Made by a program: the position numbers and the translations under genes. Shown in pieces: positions 54,701-62,730 of a stretch of DNA of 64,000 nt. Source of the stretch: WTKG01 sp963735005. Its GTDB lineage: Bacteria; Actinomycetota; Actinomycetes; Actinomycetales; Demequinaceae. How positions within the stretch are numbered: position 1 is the stretch's first letter; every line of letters begins with the position of its first letter. The DNA is taken from contig CAVTJA010000006.1 of NCBI GenBank assembly GCA_963735005.1, forward strand, positions 186,001-250,000, in the 5' to 3' direction. Under the pieces are notes generated by a model. That model did not search any database. It saw only the letters and a list, made by a program, of their open reading frames with translations, and had not been told where the DNA came from.

Positions 54701-55363
54701 GTCGGACTGGATGGTCTGGGCCTGGCGCGCCACCTCGGCCTGCTTGCCGAGCGGCCCAAGGTTCCGGCGGATCTCGCCGGTAAGGTCCTGGACGCGCGTG
54801 AGGTTCGCCTGCATCGCGTCGAGCTTGCGGAGCGCCTTGTCTTTGCGCTTGCGGTGCTTGAGGATGCCCGCGGCCTCTTCGATAAAGTGACGGCGGTCCT
54901 CGGGGGTGGCGCGCAGCACGGCGTCAAGCTGGCCCTGGCCGACGATCACGTGCATCTCGCGGCCAAGGCCCGAGTCGCTTAGCAGGTCCTGGATGTCGAG
55001 CAGGCGGCAGGCGCTGCCGTTGATCGCGTACTCCGAGCCGCCGGAGCGGAACAGGGTGCGGGAGATGGTGACCTCGGAGTAGTCGATCGGGAGCGCGCCG
55101 TCCGCGTTGTCGATGGTCAACGTCACCTCGGCGCGACCGAGCGGGGGGCGGCCAGCCGTGCCGGCGAACACGACGTCGTCCATCTTGCCGCCGCGCAAGC
55201 TCTTGGCGCCCTGCTCGCCCATCACCCAGGCGAGCGCGTCCACGATGTTCGACTTGCCGGAGCCGTTGGGGCCGACGACGCACGTCACACCAGGCTCGAA
55301 CTCGAGCGTGGTCGCCGACGCGAAGGACTTGAAGCCCCGAAGCGTCAGCGTTTTGAGATGCAC
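51770..55363 (-). CDS. smc: Chromosome segregation ATPase SMC
   Basis: Core of the SMC-ScpAB condensin. The 1197-residue protein has Walker A GPNGSGKSN at residues 31-39, a first coiled coil, a hinge near residues 505-640 (RGVKGTVASLIDVDGDAEDA), a second coiled coil, and the signature LSLLSGGERSLTAIALLV with Walker B FYVMDEVEAALDDVN. An Ala/Glu-rich insertion (EPAAASAGPEGEPATEP) lies in the second coil. It is upstream of ftsY in the conserved order but the usual rnc/mutM neighbours are absent. Confidence 0.97.
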   Translation of the reverse strand: MHLKTLTLRGFKSFASATTLEFEPGVTCVVGPNGSGKSNIVDALAWVMGEQGAKSLRGGKMDDVVFAGTAGRPPLGRAEVTLTIDNADGALPIDYSEVTISRTLFRSGGSEYAINGSACRLLDIQDLLSDSGLGREMHVIVGQGQLDAVLRATPEDRRHFIEEAAGILKHRKRKDKALRKLDAMQANLTRVQDLTGEIRRNLGPLGKQAEVARQAQTIQSDVRDARSRLLADDIATVRGAIAKEHADESAVLERRGEVEKALAESRGRLAELERASAEATPELTKANDVYYRLSSQRERLRNLQNLAQERLRMLGNQVDGIAPTDLVDLDEQLERARSAHSELLAEVTAAQAALAATEEARAAAEEKAEASEKTLANLLRSVADRREGVARLAGDVSARRSKVEAAEEEVGRLQQALTEAERRGTDATTEFSALEGTVASVEAGEEDLDAAHERATEELSASRDALEALREKLQEAQHDRATWSAKAEALELSLVRKDGAGAILAQGARGVKGTVASLIDVDGDAEDAIAAALGPLADALAADSVDAAVDAIRWLRDEDAGRARFVVADASARADNPNVSLPQGAAWASDLVTGPGGIVDTVRALVSGVAVVDDLAAARALVAAHPDVIAVTRRGDLLGGQSASGGAGDAPSVLHMQAALDEARERVAAASAVVEQATFEIKSADERAAAADAAHAVTLERLHESDAQMAAVAEQLGQLGAAARAAKAESERVAVQLADARLRVAAEQEELASMTQRLSAAQAEPEQTEADTQSAQAQRDADAAATAAARATEIEARLALRTVEERARALASRAESLERAAEAERDARVRAEQAAVRRAAQAQAAREVVAGVEATLPLIDISVQTADDMRAAVEAKRAERSGELTEVRRHVDELAAEYARLTDDAHKDEVARAQQKVRLEQLEQRAIDDLGMDPTQLVEEYGPHLPVPVVHSGDDDAEPAAASAGPEGEPATEPFVREVQERRLRKAERALGQLGRVNPLALEEFEALEERHKFLTDQLADIKKSREDLMEIVKEIDDRVEKIFVDAFNDTAAQFEQVFPRLFPGGEGKLVLTDPKNMLTTGLEVEARPAGKKVKRLSLLSGGERSLTAIALLVSIFKARPSPFYVMDEVEAALDDVNLGRLLDIFRELQNDSQLIVVTHQKRTMEIADALYGITMRGDGVTTVISQRLHEDDAVGA

Positions 55364-55402
55364 GGGGACAACTCTAATGAGTGCGCGGGCGCGCGAGAAC
55401 CG

Positions 55403-56267
55403 CTAGGCACCGTCGACGAAGCGCGCGACGCGCGCGATCGCCTCGCGGGTCTCGGGAAGGTCGGTGTGCATGTGCCATACGTGCCACAGCTCCGGCTGCA
55501 GGTCGAACTCGACGCGCACGCCAGCGTCTCCCGCCGCCTCCGCGAGCACCACCGAGTCGTCGCGCCACGCGTCGTGACCCGCGGCCTGGATGTGCAAGGA
55601 AGGCACTCGATCCAGGGGCAGGCGGTGCGCGGCGAGCACCGGGTGGTTGAGGTCGTGGCGGGCGGCGATGCGCGAGCGCCACAACTCGAACGCCTCCTTG
55701 GTGTGGGTGCTCGAGCGCTCAATTCCGCCACCGCCAAACATTGTCTCGAGGCTGCCGTCCAGGGCGGCGCACAGCGTGAACACCGGCGTCTCGGCGATAC
55801 GCCCAGACGCGGCCGCCGCGAGCGCGATTGCCGCGCCGAACGAATCCCCACCGATTGCGGCCAACGGTCCCCACTCCGCGGCTCCCACGGCCGCGGCCAC
55901 CACATCGTCGAGCGCGTCTTGCGGCGAGCTCTCGGGTAGCAGCCGGTAGTCCGGGAGCGATCACGACGCGATCTGTCGCGAGGGCGAGCGCGCTGATGAG
56001 CTTCCGATACGTGCGGGGCGACCCGACCACAAGTCCGCCGCCGTGCACGTACACGACCACCCCAGGCTTGCCTGGGCCTCCATTTGGCTCGACCACGTCG
56101 CACGGCACACCGCCGCAGTTGCGCGCGACGACAGTGACGCCGTCCGGGATTGGCGCGTCGGCGACCTTAAGTTCCCAGTCCGCGCGTTCGTCCGCGAACG
56201 ACACCTCCGGGCGCGGCTGTATCAGCTCACGTGCGTCGCGCACCAGGCGCGCCTCGTCACTCAGCAT
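55403..56267 (-). pseudogene. Alpha/beta hydrolase (HSL-type esterase family), broken by a one-base insertion
   Basis: The 5' part (from ATG 56267) reads VVVYVHGGGLVVGSPRTYRK with the oxyanion HGGG motif, then VVIAP. It continues out of frame because of one extra G near 55953. Removing it gives PDYRLLPESSPQDALDDVVA, and the rest follows in the second frame to the stop at 55403. That part includes the nucleophile motif GGDSFGAAIA and a C-terminal His in LWHVWHMH. All catalytic elements of a small carboxylesterase are otherwise intact, so a sequencing error or recent mutation is likely. Substrate unknown. Confidence 0.8.
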
Positions 56268-56273
56268 CGTGGC

Positions 56274-56852
56274 CTAGTCGAGCGGGTCTGCGGAGCCCCT
56301 GGTGTGCTTGTCGAGCATGATCTTCCGCTTGTCGCCGATGTAGTCCATGACCGCGAACATCACGCCGGACAGCAGGAAGGTGAGGTGCAGTCCGATGCGC
56401 CACTTGACGGCCGTGTAGTCAAGCGGGTGCTCGGTGTCGTTGGCCGCCACGAAGTCCTGCAGCAGCTCGATGACCGAGATGGCGACGAGCGAGCCGATGA
56501 GCTTGATCTTCAGGCCCGAGAAGTCAATGTGACCCATCCAGTGCGGCCGGTCCTCGCTGCCCTCGGCCGCGTTGATCTTCGACACGAAGTTCTCGTAGCC
56601 CGCGAAGATCACGATCAGCAGCAGGTTGGCGAGCAGACCGATATCGAGCAGCGCCAGGACGCCGAGCGTGATCTCCTCGTGCGTCGCGCTCTGCTCCGCG
56701 AAGAAGATGTGGTTAACGAGATCAACGAATTCCCGGAAGAACGAGAACACGATGATCAGGAGCGCGCCGATCAGCCCGACGTAAATGGGTGCAAGGATCC
56801 AGCGGCTGGCAAAGATGAACTTCTCGAGGCCGTTCTCAAGCGCGTCGCGCAT
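56274..56852 (-). CDS. yqhA: UPF0114 (YqhA-type) membrane protein
   Basis: A 192-residue protein with four hydrophobic segments and strong similarity to the YqhA/TIGR00645 family: MRDALENGLEKFIFASRWIL, GLLANLLLIVIFAGYENFVS, WMGHIDFSGLKIKLIGSLVA and KWRIGLHLTFLLSGVMFAVM. Molecular function is unknown. Its start shares one base with the ndk stop (TAATG), an unusual coupling between these two genes. Confidence 0.88.
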   Translation of the reverse strand: MRDALENGLEKFIFASRWILAPIYVGLIGALLIIVFSFFREFVDLVNHIFFAEQSATHEEITLGVLALLDIGLLANLLLIVIFAGYENFVSKINAAEGSEDRPHWMGHIDFSGLKIKLIGSLVAISVIELLQDFVAANDTEHPLDYTAVKWRIGLHLTFLLSGVMFAVMDYIGDKRKIMLDKHTRGSADPLD

Positions 56853-57274
56853 TACCCCTCCTCAGGGAACCAGATAGAAATCTCGCGCTCGGCCGACAGC
56901 GTCGAGTCGGAGCCATGGACCAAATTCTGCATCACCTTGGCGCCCCAGTCGCGGCTCAGATCGCCACGGATGGTCCCTGGCGCAGCGACCGTCGGGTCGG
57001 TCGCGCCCGCGAGCGAACGGAAACCCTCGATGACCCGCTCGCCCTCGGCGATCGCCGCGACGATCAGCCCCGACTGCATGAATTCCACCAGCGGACCGTA
57101 GAAAGGCTTGCCCACGTGCTCCTCGTAGTGGCGCTCAAGCAGCTCGGGTGTGGCCTCCAGCATCGACAGCGCGACGATGCCGTATCCCTTCGCCTCAACG
57201 CGGCGAAGGATCTCGCCCACGAGCTGGCGCTTGACGCCGTCCGGCTTGACAAGGATCAGTGTGCGTTCAGTCAT
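56852..57274 (-). CDS. ndk: Nucleoside diphosphate kinase
   Basis: Balances nucleoside triphosphate pools through a phosphohistidine. The 140-residue protein starts MTERTLILVKPDGVKRQLVG and has the catalytic His in MQNLVHGSDSTLSAEREI. Usual length for a bacterial hexameric enzyme. In many actinobacteria ndk follows folC and a DUF4233 gene directly; here about 3 kb of exported-protein genes separate them. Confidence 0.96.
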   Translation of the reverse strand: MTERTLILVKPDGVKRQLVGEILRRVEAKGYGIVALSMLEATPELLERHYEEHVGKPFYGPLVEFMQSGLIVAAIAEGERVIEGFRSLAGATDPTVAAPGTIRGDLSRDWGAKVMQNLVHGSDSTLSAEREISIWFPEEG

Positions 57275-57425
57275 GCGACGGACAATACCGGCTCCGAGGG
57301 GACCAAGGGGGCTTGAGACATGCCCGCGACGCGCCGATAACAACACCGAGACGAATTACCAGGAAAACCCTGAGACACATGTGACACTTGAGTCGTTTGG
57401 TAATGGAGTGGCGAGAGGAGAAGCA

Positions 57426-57977
57426 ATGCTGGCGTCAGCCACCGCGCGCACAATCCTGGCTTCGGCGGGCATCGTGATCGCCGCCGCCACGGCTGGTTGC
57501 ACAGCGCCTCCGCCCGAGCCCGTCGTCGTGACACTTACCCCCACCGTGGTGCCGGTGGCGCCCGACCCCACCACGGCCCCGACCGCCACGCCTTCCGCGT
57601 CGCCCAGCCCCACCCCATCTGCCACCCCGAGCCCCGAACCCACTATCTTCGGCCCAATCACGAATCCGCCCGCCGGCCAGGCCGTCGTGCCCGAGGTGTC
57701 GCTCGCGACCGTCGACACCGACGCCATGGTGCTCGTGGTGCGCGCTGACGTGCCTGGCATCGTCGAGGACGGCGGCACGTGCTCCGTCTCCGTCACCGTG
57801 AGCGCGACGGTGGTCAAGAAGTCGAACATCGCGGCCGGGAACGTGACCACCACCGAATGCGGACAATACCTGTTCCCGCTGTCCAGCCTTCCCAAAGGCC
57901 GGGCGTTCGTCACCGTGTACTACTCTTCGCCCACCCATTCCGGAAAGTCGTTGCCAACGGAGGTATCGCTCCCGTGA
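57426..57977 (+). CDS. Putative lipoprotein with Pro/Thr/Ser linker
   Basis: A 183-residue exported protein starting at ATG 57426 with GGAGAAG upstream. The lipobox is ATAGC (Cys24). A Pro/Thr/Ala/Ser-rich linker of about 60 residues follows, then a beta-rich domain with two Cys (GGTCSVSV, TTECGQYL) that resembles a small Ig-like fold. The stop overlaps the next gene's GTG start (GTGA), so it is translationally coupled to the lysozyme-like/LysM protein. Probably a cell-surface partner. No known family. Confidence 0.68.
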   Translation: MLASATARTILASAGIVIAAATAGCTAPPPEPVVVTLTPTVVPVAPDPTTAPTATPSASPSPTPSATPSPEPTIFGPITNPPAGQAVVPEVSLATVDTDAMVLVVRADVPGIVEDGGTCSVSVTVSATVVKKSNIAAGNVTTTECGQYLFPLSSLPKGRAFVTVYYSSPTHSGKSLPTEVSLP

Positions 57978-59047
57978 CCGCACTCGTACAACCGGGGTCG
58001 CCCCGCGCGCGCGCCCGACTCGCCTCCGTGGCGGTGATTGCGGCGATGTTGCTCACCGCGATTGCGGCCGTTGCGCTGCCCACGACGGCGTCGGCGGCGA
58101 CGCCAAACGGCGATGACTTCCAGGCCGGGCTGATCGTCACCAACCAGAACTTCTTCAACTACAACGCGATGACGATCGGCGAGATCCAAACCTTCCTCAA
58201 CAAGGTTGGACCAAGCAATTGCAACGGTTGCCTGCGCAAATACACGGCGAACACCTACGACCGCGACGGCAACCCCAAGCGTTGCCCCGACCCGGTGGTC
58301 GGCAAGGAGAACGTGACCGCCGCAGAGATGATCTACGACGTCGCCCAGGCCTGCCACATCAACCCGATGACGCTGCTCGTGATCCTCCAGAAGGAGACGA
58401 GTCTTGTCACGCTCAAGGCGCCAGAGTCGTGGCGTTACCAACGTGCCATGGGCTACGCCTGCCCTGACTCCGCGCCGTGCAATACGGACTACTACGGGCT
58501 GTTCATCCAGCTGTACTCGGCCGCGAGCCAACTCCAGTGGTACGGCAACCCCGACAGCCCCTTCAAGTGGTACCCGGTCAACGACAAGTCGTACATCAAG
58601 TACCACCCGAAGTCGTCGTGCGGGGTCAGAGGAATCACGATTAAGAACAAGGCGACGGCAGCGCTCTACTACTACACGCCGTACACGCCAAACAAGGCCG
58701 CCCTGGCAAACATCACCGGAACTGGCGACAAGTGCAGCTCGTACGGCAACCGCAACTTCTGGCGCCTGTGGAACCAGTGGTTCGGCGACCCGACCGTGAA
58801 CTCCGGCGACGAGCCGGACCCGACGCCGTCGCCTTCCGCCAGCCCGTCGCCAAGCCCGAGCCCGAGCCCGTCGGTGACTGAACGCCCACGCCGTCACCGT
58901 CGCCGTCACCGTCACCGTCGCCTTCGCCGTCGCCTTCGCCGTCACCTTCGCCGTCACCGTCACCGTCGCCGTCAGTCACCGCGACTCCCACGCCGACGCC
59001 AACCGAGACCCCGACGCCATCCGTCACCTACATCACCTACAAGGTGA
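57974..59047 (+). CDS. Exported lysozyme-like surface protein, N-terminal part before a frameshift
   Basis: Starts at GTG 57974 with a signal peptide ending ATASAA. A roughly 230-residue domain follows with MTLLVILQKETSLVTLKAPE (candidate catalytic Glu), AMGYACPDSAPCNTDYYGLF and KNKATAALYYYTPYTPNKAA. This pattern is common in actinobacterial secreted proteins related to the lysozyme-like superfamily. The Pro/Ser linker breaks at about 58880, where one base seems missing. The frame then reads an implausible Arg/His-rich tail (RPRRHRRR) to 59047. The real protein should run on into the LysM part. Likely binds or cleaves peptidoglycan. Confidence 0.75.
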   Translation: MTALVQPGSPRARARLASVAVIAAMLLTAIAAVALPTTASAATPNGDDFQAGLIVTNQNFFNYNAMTIGEIQTFLNKVGPSNCNGCLRKYTANTYDRDGNPKRCPDPVVGKENVTAAEMIYDVAQACHINPMTLLVILQKETSLVTLKAPESWRYQRAMGYACPDSAPCNTDYYGLFIQLYSAASQLQWYGNPDSPFKWYPVNDKSYIKYHPKSSCGVRGITIKNKATAALYYYTPYTPNKAALANITGTGDKCSSYGNRNFWRLWNQWFGDPTVNSGDEPDPTPSPSASPSPSPSPSPSVTERPRRHRRRHRHRRLRRRLRRHLRRHRHRRRQSPRLPRRRQPRPRRHPSPTSPTR

Positions 59048-59664
59048 AGTCCGGAGACACGGTCTGGGCGCTCGCCGTGAAGTACAAGTCAACCGTGTCA
59101 GCGATCGCCAAGGCGAGTGGGTTGAAGAACGCCGCGCTCATCCACGTCGGCCAGAAGTTGCTCATTCCGGTGACGGATGGCAGCGGCGACCCGGCTCCAG
59201 ATCCCACGCCAACCCCGACGCCCACGCCCACGCCGACGCCCACCCCAACCCCCACCCCGACGCCCACGCCCACGCCGACGCCCACCCCAACCCCCACCAC
59301 GACGCCCACGGGGCCGGTGGTCTACACGGTCGTGCGCGGCGACACGCTGAGCGGGATCGCCGCGAAGTACGGCACCACGGTTAAGGCGCTCGCTGCCGAG
59401 AACCACATTGCGAACGTGAACCTCATCAGGGTGGGCCAACGCATCACCATTCCCGGGACGACCGCCGCGCCGACGCCCACGCCCGCGCCCACCACGACCA
59501 AGCCCCCGGCGCCCGACTACGTGATCTACCGGGTGATGTCGGGCGACACGCTGTCACACATCGCTGCGCGCTACCACACGACCGTCAAGGCGATCGCGAA
59601 GGCGAGTGGCGTCACCAACGTCAACCTCATCTACGTGGGCCAGAAGCTCCACATACCCAAGTAG
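58882..59664 (+). CDS. LysM-repeat C-terminal part of the lysozyme-like protein
   Basis: In the second frame, from about 58882, the sequence is an uninterrupted Thr/Pro/Ser linker, then three LysM domains for peptidoglycan binding. The first starts YKVKSGDTVWALAVKYKSTV, the second YTVVRGDTLSGIAAKYGTTV and the third YRVMSGDTLSHIAARYHTTV. They are separated by (Pro-Thr)n linkers, and the protein ends VGQKLHIPK. An in-frame ATG exists at 59044, but no signal peptide, so it is best read as the C-terminus of the 57974 gene. Confidence 0.78.
   Translation, partial: TPTPSPSPSPSPSPSPSPSPSPSPSPSPSPSVTATPTPTPTETPTPSVTYITYKVKSGDTVWALAVKYKSTVSAIAKASGLKNAALIHVGQKLLIPVTDGSGDPAPDPTPTPTPTPTPTPTPTPTPTPTPTPTPTPTPTTTPTGPVVYTVVRGDTLSGIAAKYGTTVKALAAENHIANVNLIRVGQRITIPGTTAAPTPTPAPTTTKPPAPDYVIYRVMSGDTLSHIAARYHTTVKAIAKASGVTNVNLIYVGQKLHIPK
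59215..59298 (+). repeat. Perfect 42-bp tandem duplication in a Pro-Thr linker
   Basis: Positions 59215-59256 and 59257-59298 are identical 42-bp units encoding (Pro-Thr)7. Exact identity over 84 bp in a degenerate code suggests a recent slippage or duplication, or an assembly ambiguity. It sits between the first and second LysM domains. Confidence 0.9.
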
Positions 59665-59667
59665 CCC

Positions 59668-60138
59668 TCAGGCGTCGGCGGGGCGCTTGCCAGGCATCCA
59701 CCGCACGCCCACAACCACGAGCGCGACAAAGAAGAACAGCCCGCACATCGTCATGTAGGACAGATACCCCCAGCTGGGGTCCACGGGTGGCGGGGTGAGC
59801 GTGCGCACGTACGAGTAGTGCTGCGCGAAGCCTGTGACCCCAAGGGCGCCAGAGATTGCGACGACACTGACAAGCAGCGGCACGGGCAGCTGCCTGGTGT
59901 CGGGGCTACTGCGCACGAAGCGCGACCAGACCGTGATCGCCCAGAACACGGCCACGTTTATGGCAAGCACGCCAACGAACAGCGTGACGATGACGCGCAT
60001 CGGCGTTCCAGGGGCCGTAGGGTCGGCCGCGGCGGCGGCGTCGACAAGCGCGGACCGCTCCACGCCGTAGTTGGTCATCGTGAGTCCCACGATCCCCACG
60101 GCGAGCGCTGCGCCAAGCTTCCACAGCAACGCGGACAT
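59668..60138 (-). CDS. Membrane protein of unknown function
   Basis: A 156-residue protein with four hydrophobic segments: ALAVGIVGLTMTNYG, VTLFVGVLAINVAVFWAITV, LLVSVVAISGALGVTGFA and TMCGLFFFVALVVVGVRW. Start at ATG 60138 has GGAG seven bases upstream; the in-frame ATG at 60150 is an alternative. Its stop is 3 bp from the stop of the convergent LysM gene. Nothing resembles a known transporter or enzyme. Confidence 0.6.
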   Translation of the reverse strand: MSALLWKLGAALAVGIVGLTMTNYGVERSALVDAAAAADPTAPGTPMRVIVTLFVGVLAINVAVFWAITVWSRFVRSSPDTRQLPVPLLVSVVAISGALGVTGFAQHYSYVRTLTPPPVDPSWGYLSYMTMCGLFFFVALVVVGVRWMPGKRPADA

Positions 60139-60230
60139 ACACGGCTCCATCCTCGGGTGAACGCGTGACCACGCTACCGCGCCCGGCCTATCGCCGCGCA
60201 ACTGCACAGCCCGTCGCTCGGCGCGGGCCG

Positions 60231-60629
60231 CTAGCTCTCCGCGTCGCGAAGCCGCTCGGCGCGTTCGCGGTCGATGCGCGTGCCAAGGCGCAGCGAACCT
60301 ATCCACAGCGCGAGGAACAGCACTCCCACGAAGCCGATGGCCAGGCTCACCGCTCCCGCAGCAATCATGGGCGCCTGAAGCAGCGTCCCCAGCCACCGCC
60401 CCCACGGCCGTTGCTGCAGCCCGGCGGCGAACACCATGGCCGCCACAACCGCGAACCCGACCCCGGTGAACCACGCGGGTGCGTCGAGCACGCCTGCGCG
60501 GCCAAGCCCCGCGACGGTGATCAGCACGAACACCCCTGCGAGTGCCTGCAACACCAGCATGCTTTGCGTAAAGGTCAGCAGCGCCGACCGCTGTGGCCGG
60601 GGCGCACCCGGCTGTGCGGGCGCGGTCAT
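60231..60629 (-). CDS. DUF4233 membrane protein
   Basis: A 132-residue protein with three to four membrane segments, recognised by its family-typical position and by LTFTQSMLVLQALAGVFVLI and GLQQRPWGRWLGTLLQAPMI. DUF4233 genes follow folC in most Actinobacteria; here the start overlaps the folC stop (ATGA). Function unknown. Confidence 0.83.
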   Translation of the reverse strand: MTAPAQPGAPRPQRSALLTFTQSMLVLQALAGVFVLITVAGLGRAGVLDAPAWFTGVGFAVVAAMVFAAGLQQRPWGRWLGTLLQAPMIAAGAVSLAIGFVGVLFLALWIGSLRLGTRIDRERAERLRDAES

Positions 60630-62101
60630 CGCGCCCTCCCCGCGCCCTTGCGCTTGTCCGCGCCCAACAGGGTGCGCGCGTCGGCGACAAGGGTGATGGA
60701 GCCGGTCACCAGTACCCCGCCGCCGGAGTCCGAGGCGGCCTCGGCCAACTGCACGGCGCGGTCAATGGCGTCGGGAAGGTCGTCCGCGACGTGGACGCGC
60801 TCCTCCCCAAAAACGCCGCGCGCGACCTGTGCGAGCTCCTCCGCTGGGATGGCGCGATGTGAGGCGGACGCGGTGATCACCACCTCGTCGAGAAGGCCCT
60901 CGAGCGCGCCGAGGATGCCGTCGGCGTCCTTGTCGCGCAGCACTCCAACGACGCCCACGAGCGCCTCGAACGCGAACGACTCCTGGACGGCGGCGGCTAG
61001 GGCCTCGGCCCCGGCGGGGTTGTGCGCGGCATCGACGACGATCATGGGCGAGGTGCGTACCACCTCGAGGCGGCCGGGCGACGTCGCCTTGGCGAATCCG
61101 GCCTCGACCGTCTCGCCCGCGAGGGCGGCGGGCTCGCCTCCCGCTGCCATCAGCTCCTCCGTCGCGGACAGCGCGAGCAGGGCGTTGTGCGCCTGGTGCT
61201 CGCCAAACAGCGGCACGAAGATGTCGGCGTAGGTCGCTGCGGGCGTGCGCACCGTGACGAGCTGGCCCCCGACGCCGGGCTGCCGCTCGACGACCTCAAT
61301 GTCTGCACCCTCCCAACGCACTCGTGCGCCGGCGGCCTCGGCGGTCGCGCGAATCTCGTGCTCCGCGACCTCGGTTTGGGTTGCAACGACGACGGCGGGG
61401 CCGGGCCCGGCAGGCGGCTCCCCCGGCTCGCGGGTTCCGCCATAGCCAGCGCCCGCTTTGATGATCCCCGACTTCTCGTGGGCGATTCCGCCGATGTCGT
61501 TGCCGAGGTAATTGGCGTGGTCGAGGCTGATGGGCGCGATCACGCACACCTCGCCGTCCGCGACGTTGGTCGCGTCCCACGCGCCGCCCAGGCCGACCTC
61601 CACCACCGCGACGTCAATGGGCGCGTCGGCGAACGCAGCGAAAGCCAGCACCGTGAGCACCTCGAAGAAGCTCAGGCGAGGGCCGCCGTTCTTCTCACTT
61701 CGCACGTCCACCATGTGGATGATGGGCGCAACGTCCTTCCACAATCTGACGAAGTCCGCTCGGCCAATGGGCTCGCCGTCTATCTGGATGCGCTCGCGCA
61801 CGCTCGACAGGTGTGGCGACGTGAACAGCCCTGTGCGCAGTCCGTGCTCGCGCACGAGCGACTCCGTGAGTCGCGCGGTCGACGACTTGCCGTTGGTGCC
61901 GGTGATGTGGATGACGCGGTACGCGTGCTGGGGGTTGCCGAGCAGGTCGCAGGCCTCACGGACCCGGTCCAGGCTCGGCTCGATGTTGTCCTCGGGGGCA
62001 CGGTCGAGGATGTGCGAGTAGATCTCGCGTTCGGCCTCTTGGGCGGTCAGGCCGCCAAAGTCGTCGAGCGGGTCGGAGGGCGACGATGAGGGAGGCGTCA
62101 T
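60626..62101 (-). CDS. folC: Folylpolyglutamate synthase / dihydrofolate synthase
   Basis: Adds glutamate to folates and, in the bifunctional form, makes dihydrofolate. The 491-residue protein has the ATP-binding P-loop ITGTNGKSSTARL, the substrate region GLFTSPHLSSVRERIQIDGE, VEVGLGGAWDATNV and the C-terminal domain DAAHNPAGAEALAAAV. Start at 62101 (MTPPSSSPSD) removes a low-similarity extension. It is usually next to valS, which is outside this window or absent. Confidence 0.95.
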   Translation of the reverse strand: MTPPSSSPSDPLDDFGGLTAQEAEREIYSHILDRAPEDNIEPSLDRVREACDLLGNPQHAYRVIHITGTNGKSSTARLTESLVREHGLRTGLFTSPHLSSVRERIQIDGEPIGRADFVRLWKDVAPIIHMVDVRSEKNGGPRLSFFEVLTVLAFAAFADAPIDVAVVEVGLGGAWDATNVADGEVCVIAPISLDHANYLGNDIGGIAHEKSGIIKAGAGYGGTREPGEPPAGPGPAVVVATQTEVAEHEIRATAEAAGARVRWEGADIEVVERQPGVGGQLVTVRTPAATYADIFVPLFGEHQAHNALLALSATEELMAAGGEPAALAGETVEAGFAKATSPGRLEVVRTSPMIVVDAAHNPAGAEALAAAVQESFAFEALVGVVGVLRDKDADGILGALEGLLDEVVITASASHRAIPAEELAQVARGVFGEERVHVADDLPDAIDRAVQLAEAASDSGGGVLVTGSITLVADARTLLGADKRKGAGRAR

Positions 62102-62256
62102 GGCCGCTAGTCTCCCACGGCGCGTCCCCACCCTGGGGCCAAGAGCCACGCGTGCGGCCCGGCGCTGTCGCCCCCGACGGCGGGAGGGGCTGCGGTACAT
62201 TGGAGAGTACGTAATGGCGTGAGCCGCGACGGAGCGGAAGTGTCAGGAGGTGCGAG

Positions 62257-62730
62257 ATGGAGCGCCCGACGCGTAGCTCGACTTTCCAGCGCCCGCGACT
62301 CCGCGAAGGATTGCTCGCAGCCGCCGTAGCGCTTGCGATCGCCTTGCTGGCCACCGGCTCGGCCGCGCAGCTCAACGTGAATACCCACGTGATCGACACG
62401 TTTTCCGCAGCGCGCTGCTCGGGGACGACGCTGTCAGCACACACGTCTCCCACAGGGTTCAACTTCAGCACCAATCGCAACGCCGTGCAGATCACCAACT
62501 ACCCCGCCGCGTGCAACGGCCTGACCGTGAACGTCGACGTGCGCAATGGGGCAGGCACCCAACTCGCAACCGGGTCCGCGACCTGTAGCGGCTCCCCTTG
62601 CGTCATCTCGACGACGACCTACAACGTCACGGCGCCGTCGGACATGCACGTGCAGGCGGGTTCGTGGGGCATGCCCACGAACTGGGACACCACATGTTCA
62701 CGGATCTTATTTTGGTACACCTGCACCTAG
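62257..62730 (+). CDS. Small secreted Cys-containing protein (SipW/TasA-like signal)
   Basis: A 157-residue protein at ATG 62257 with AGGAGG upstream. It has a long signal peptide (LLAAAVALAIALLATGSAAQ) and a mature part of about 115 residues with six cysteines, for example AARCSG, AACNG, ATCSGSPC, TTCSR and a final YTCT, enough for three disulfides. Its beta-rich, Thr/Asn-rich composition suggests a surface or structural protein. No catalytic motif. Its last 24 bp overlap the end of the opposite-strand membrane-protein gene. Confidence 0.62.
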   Translation: MERPTRSSTFQRPRLREGLLAAAVALAIALLATGSAAQLNVNTHVIDTFSAARCSGTTLSAHTSPTGFNFSTNRNAVQITNYPAACNGLTVNVDVRNGAGTQLATGSATCSGSPCVISTTTYNVTAPSDMHVQAGSWGMPTNWDTTCSRILFWYTCT

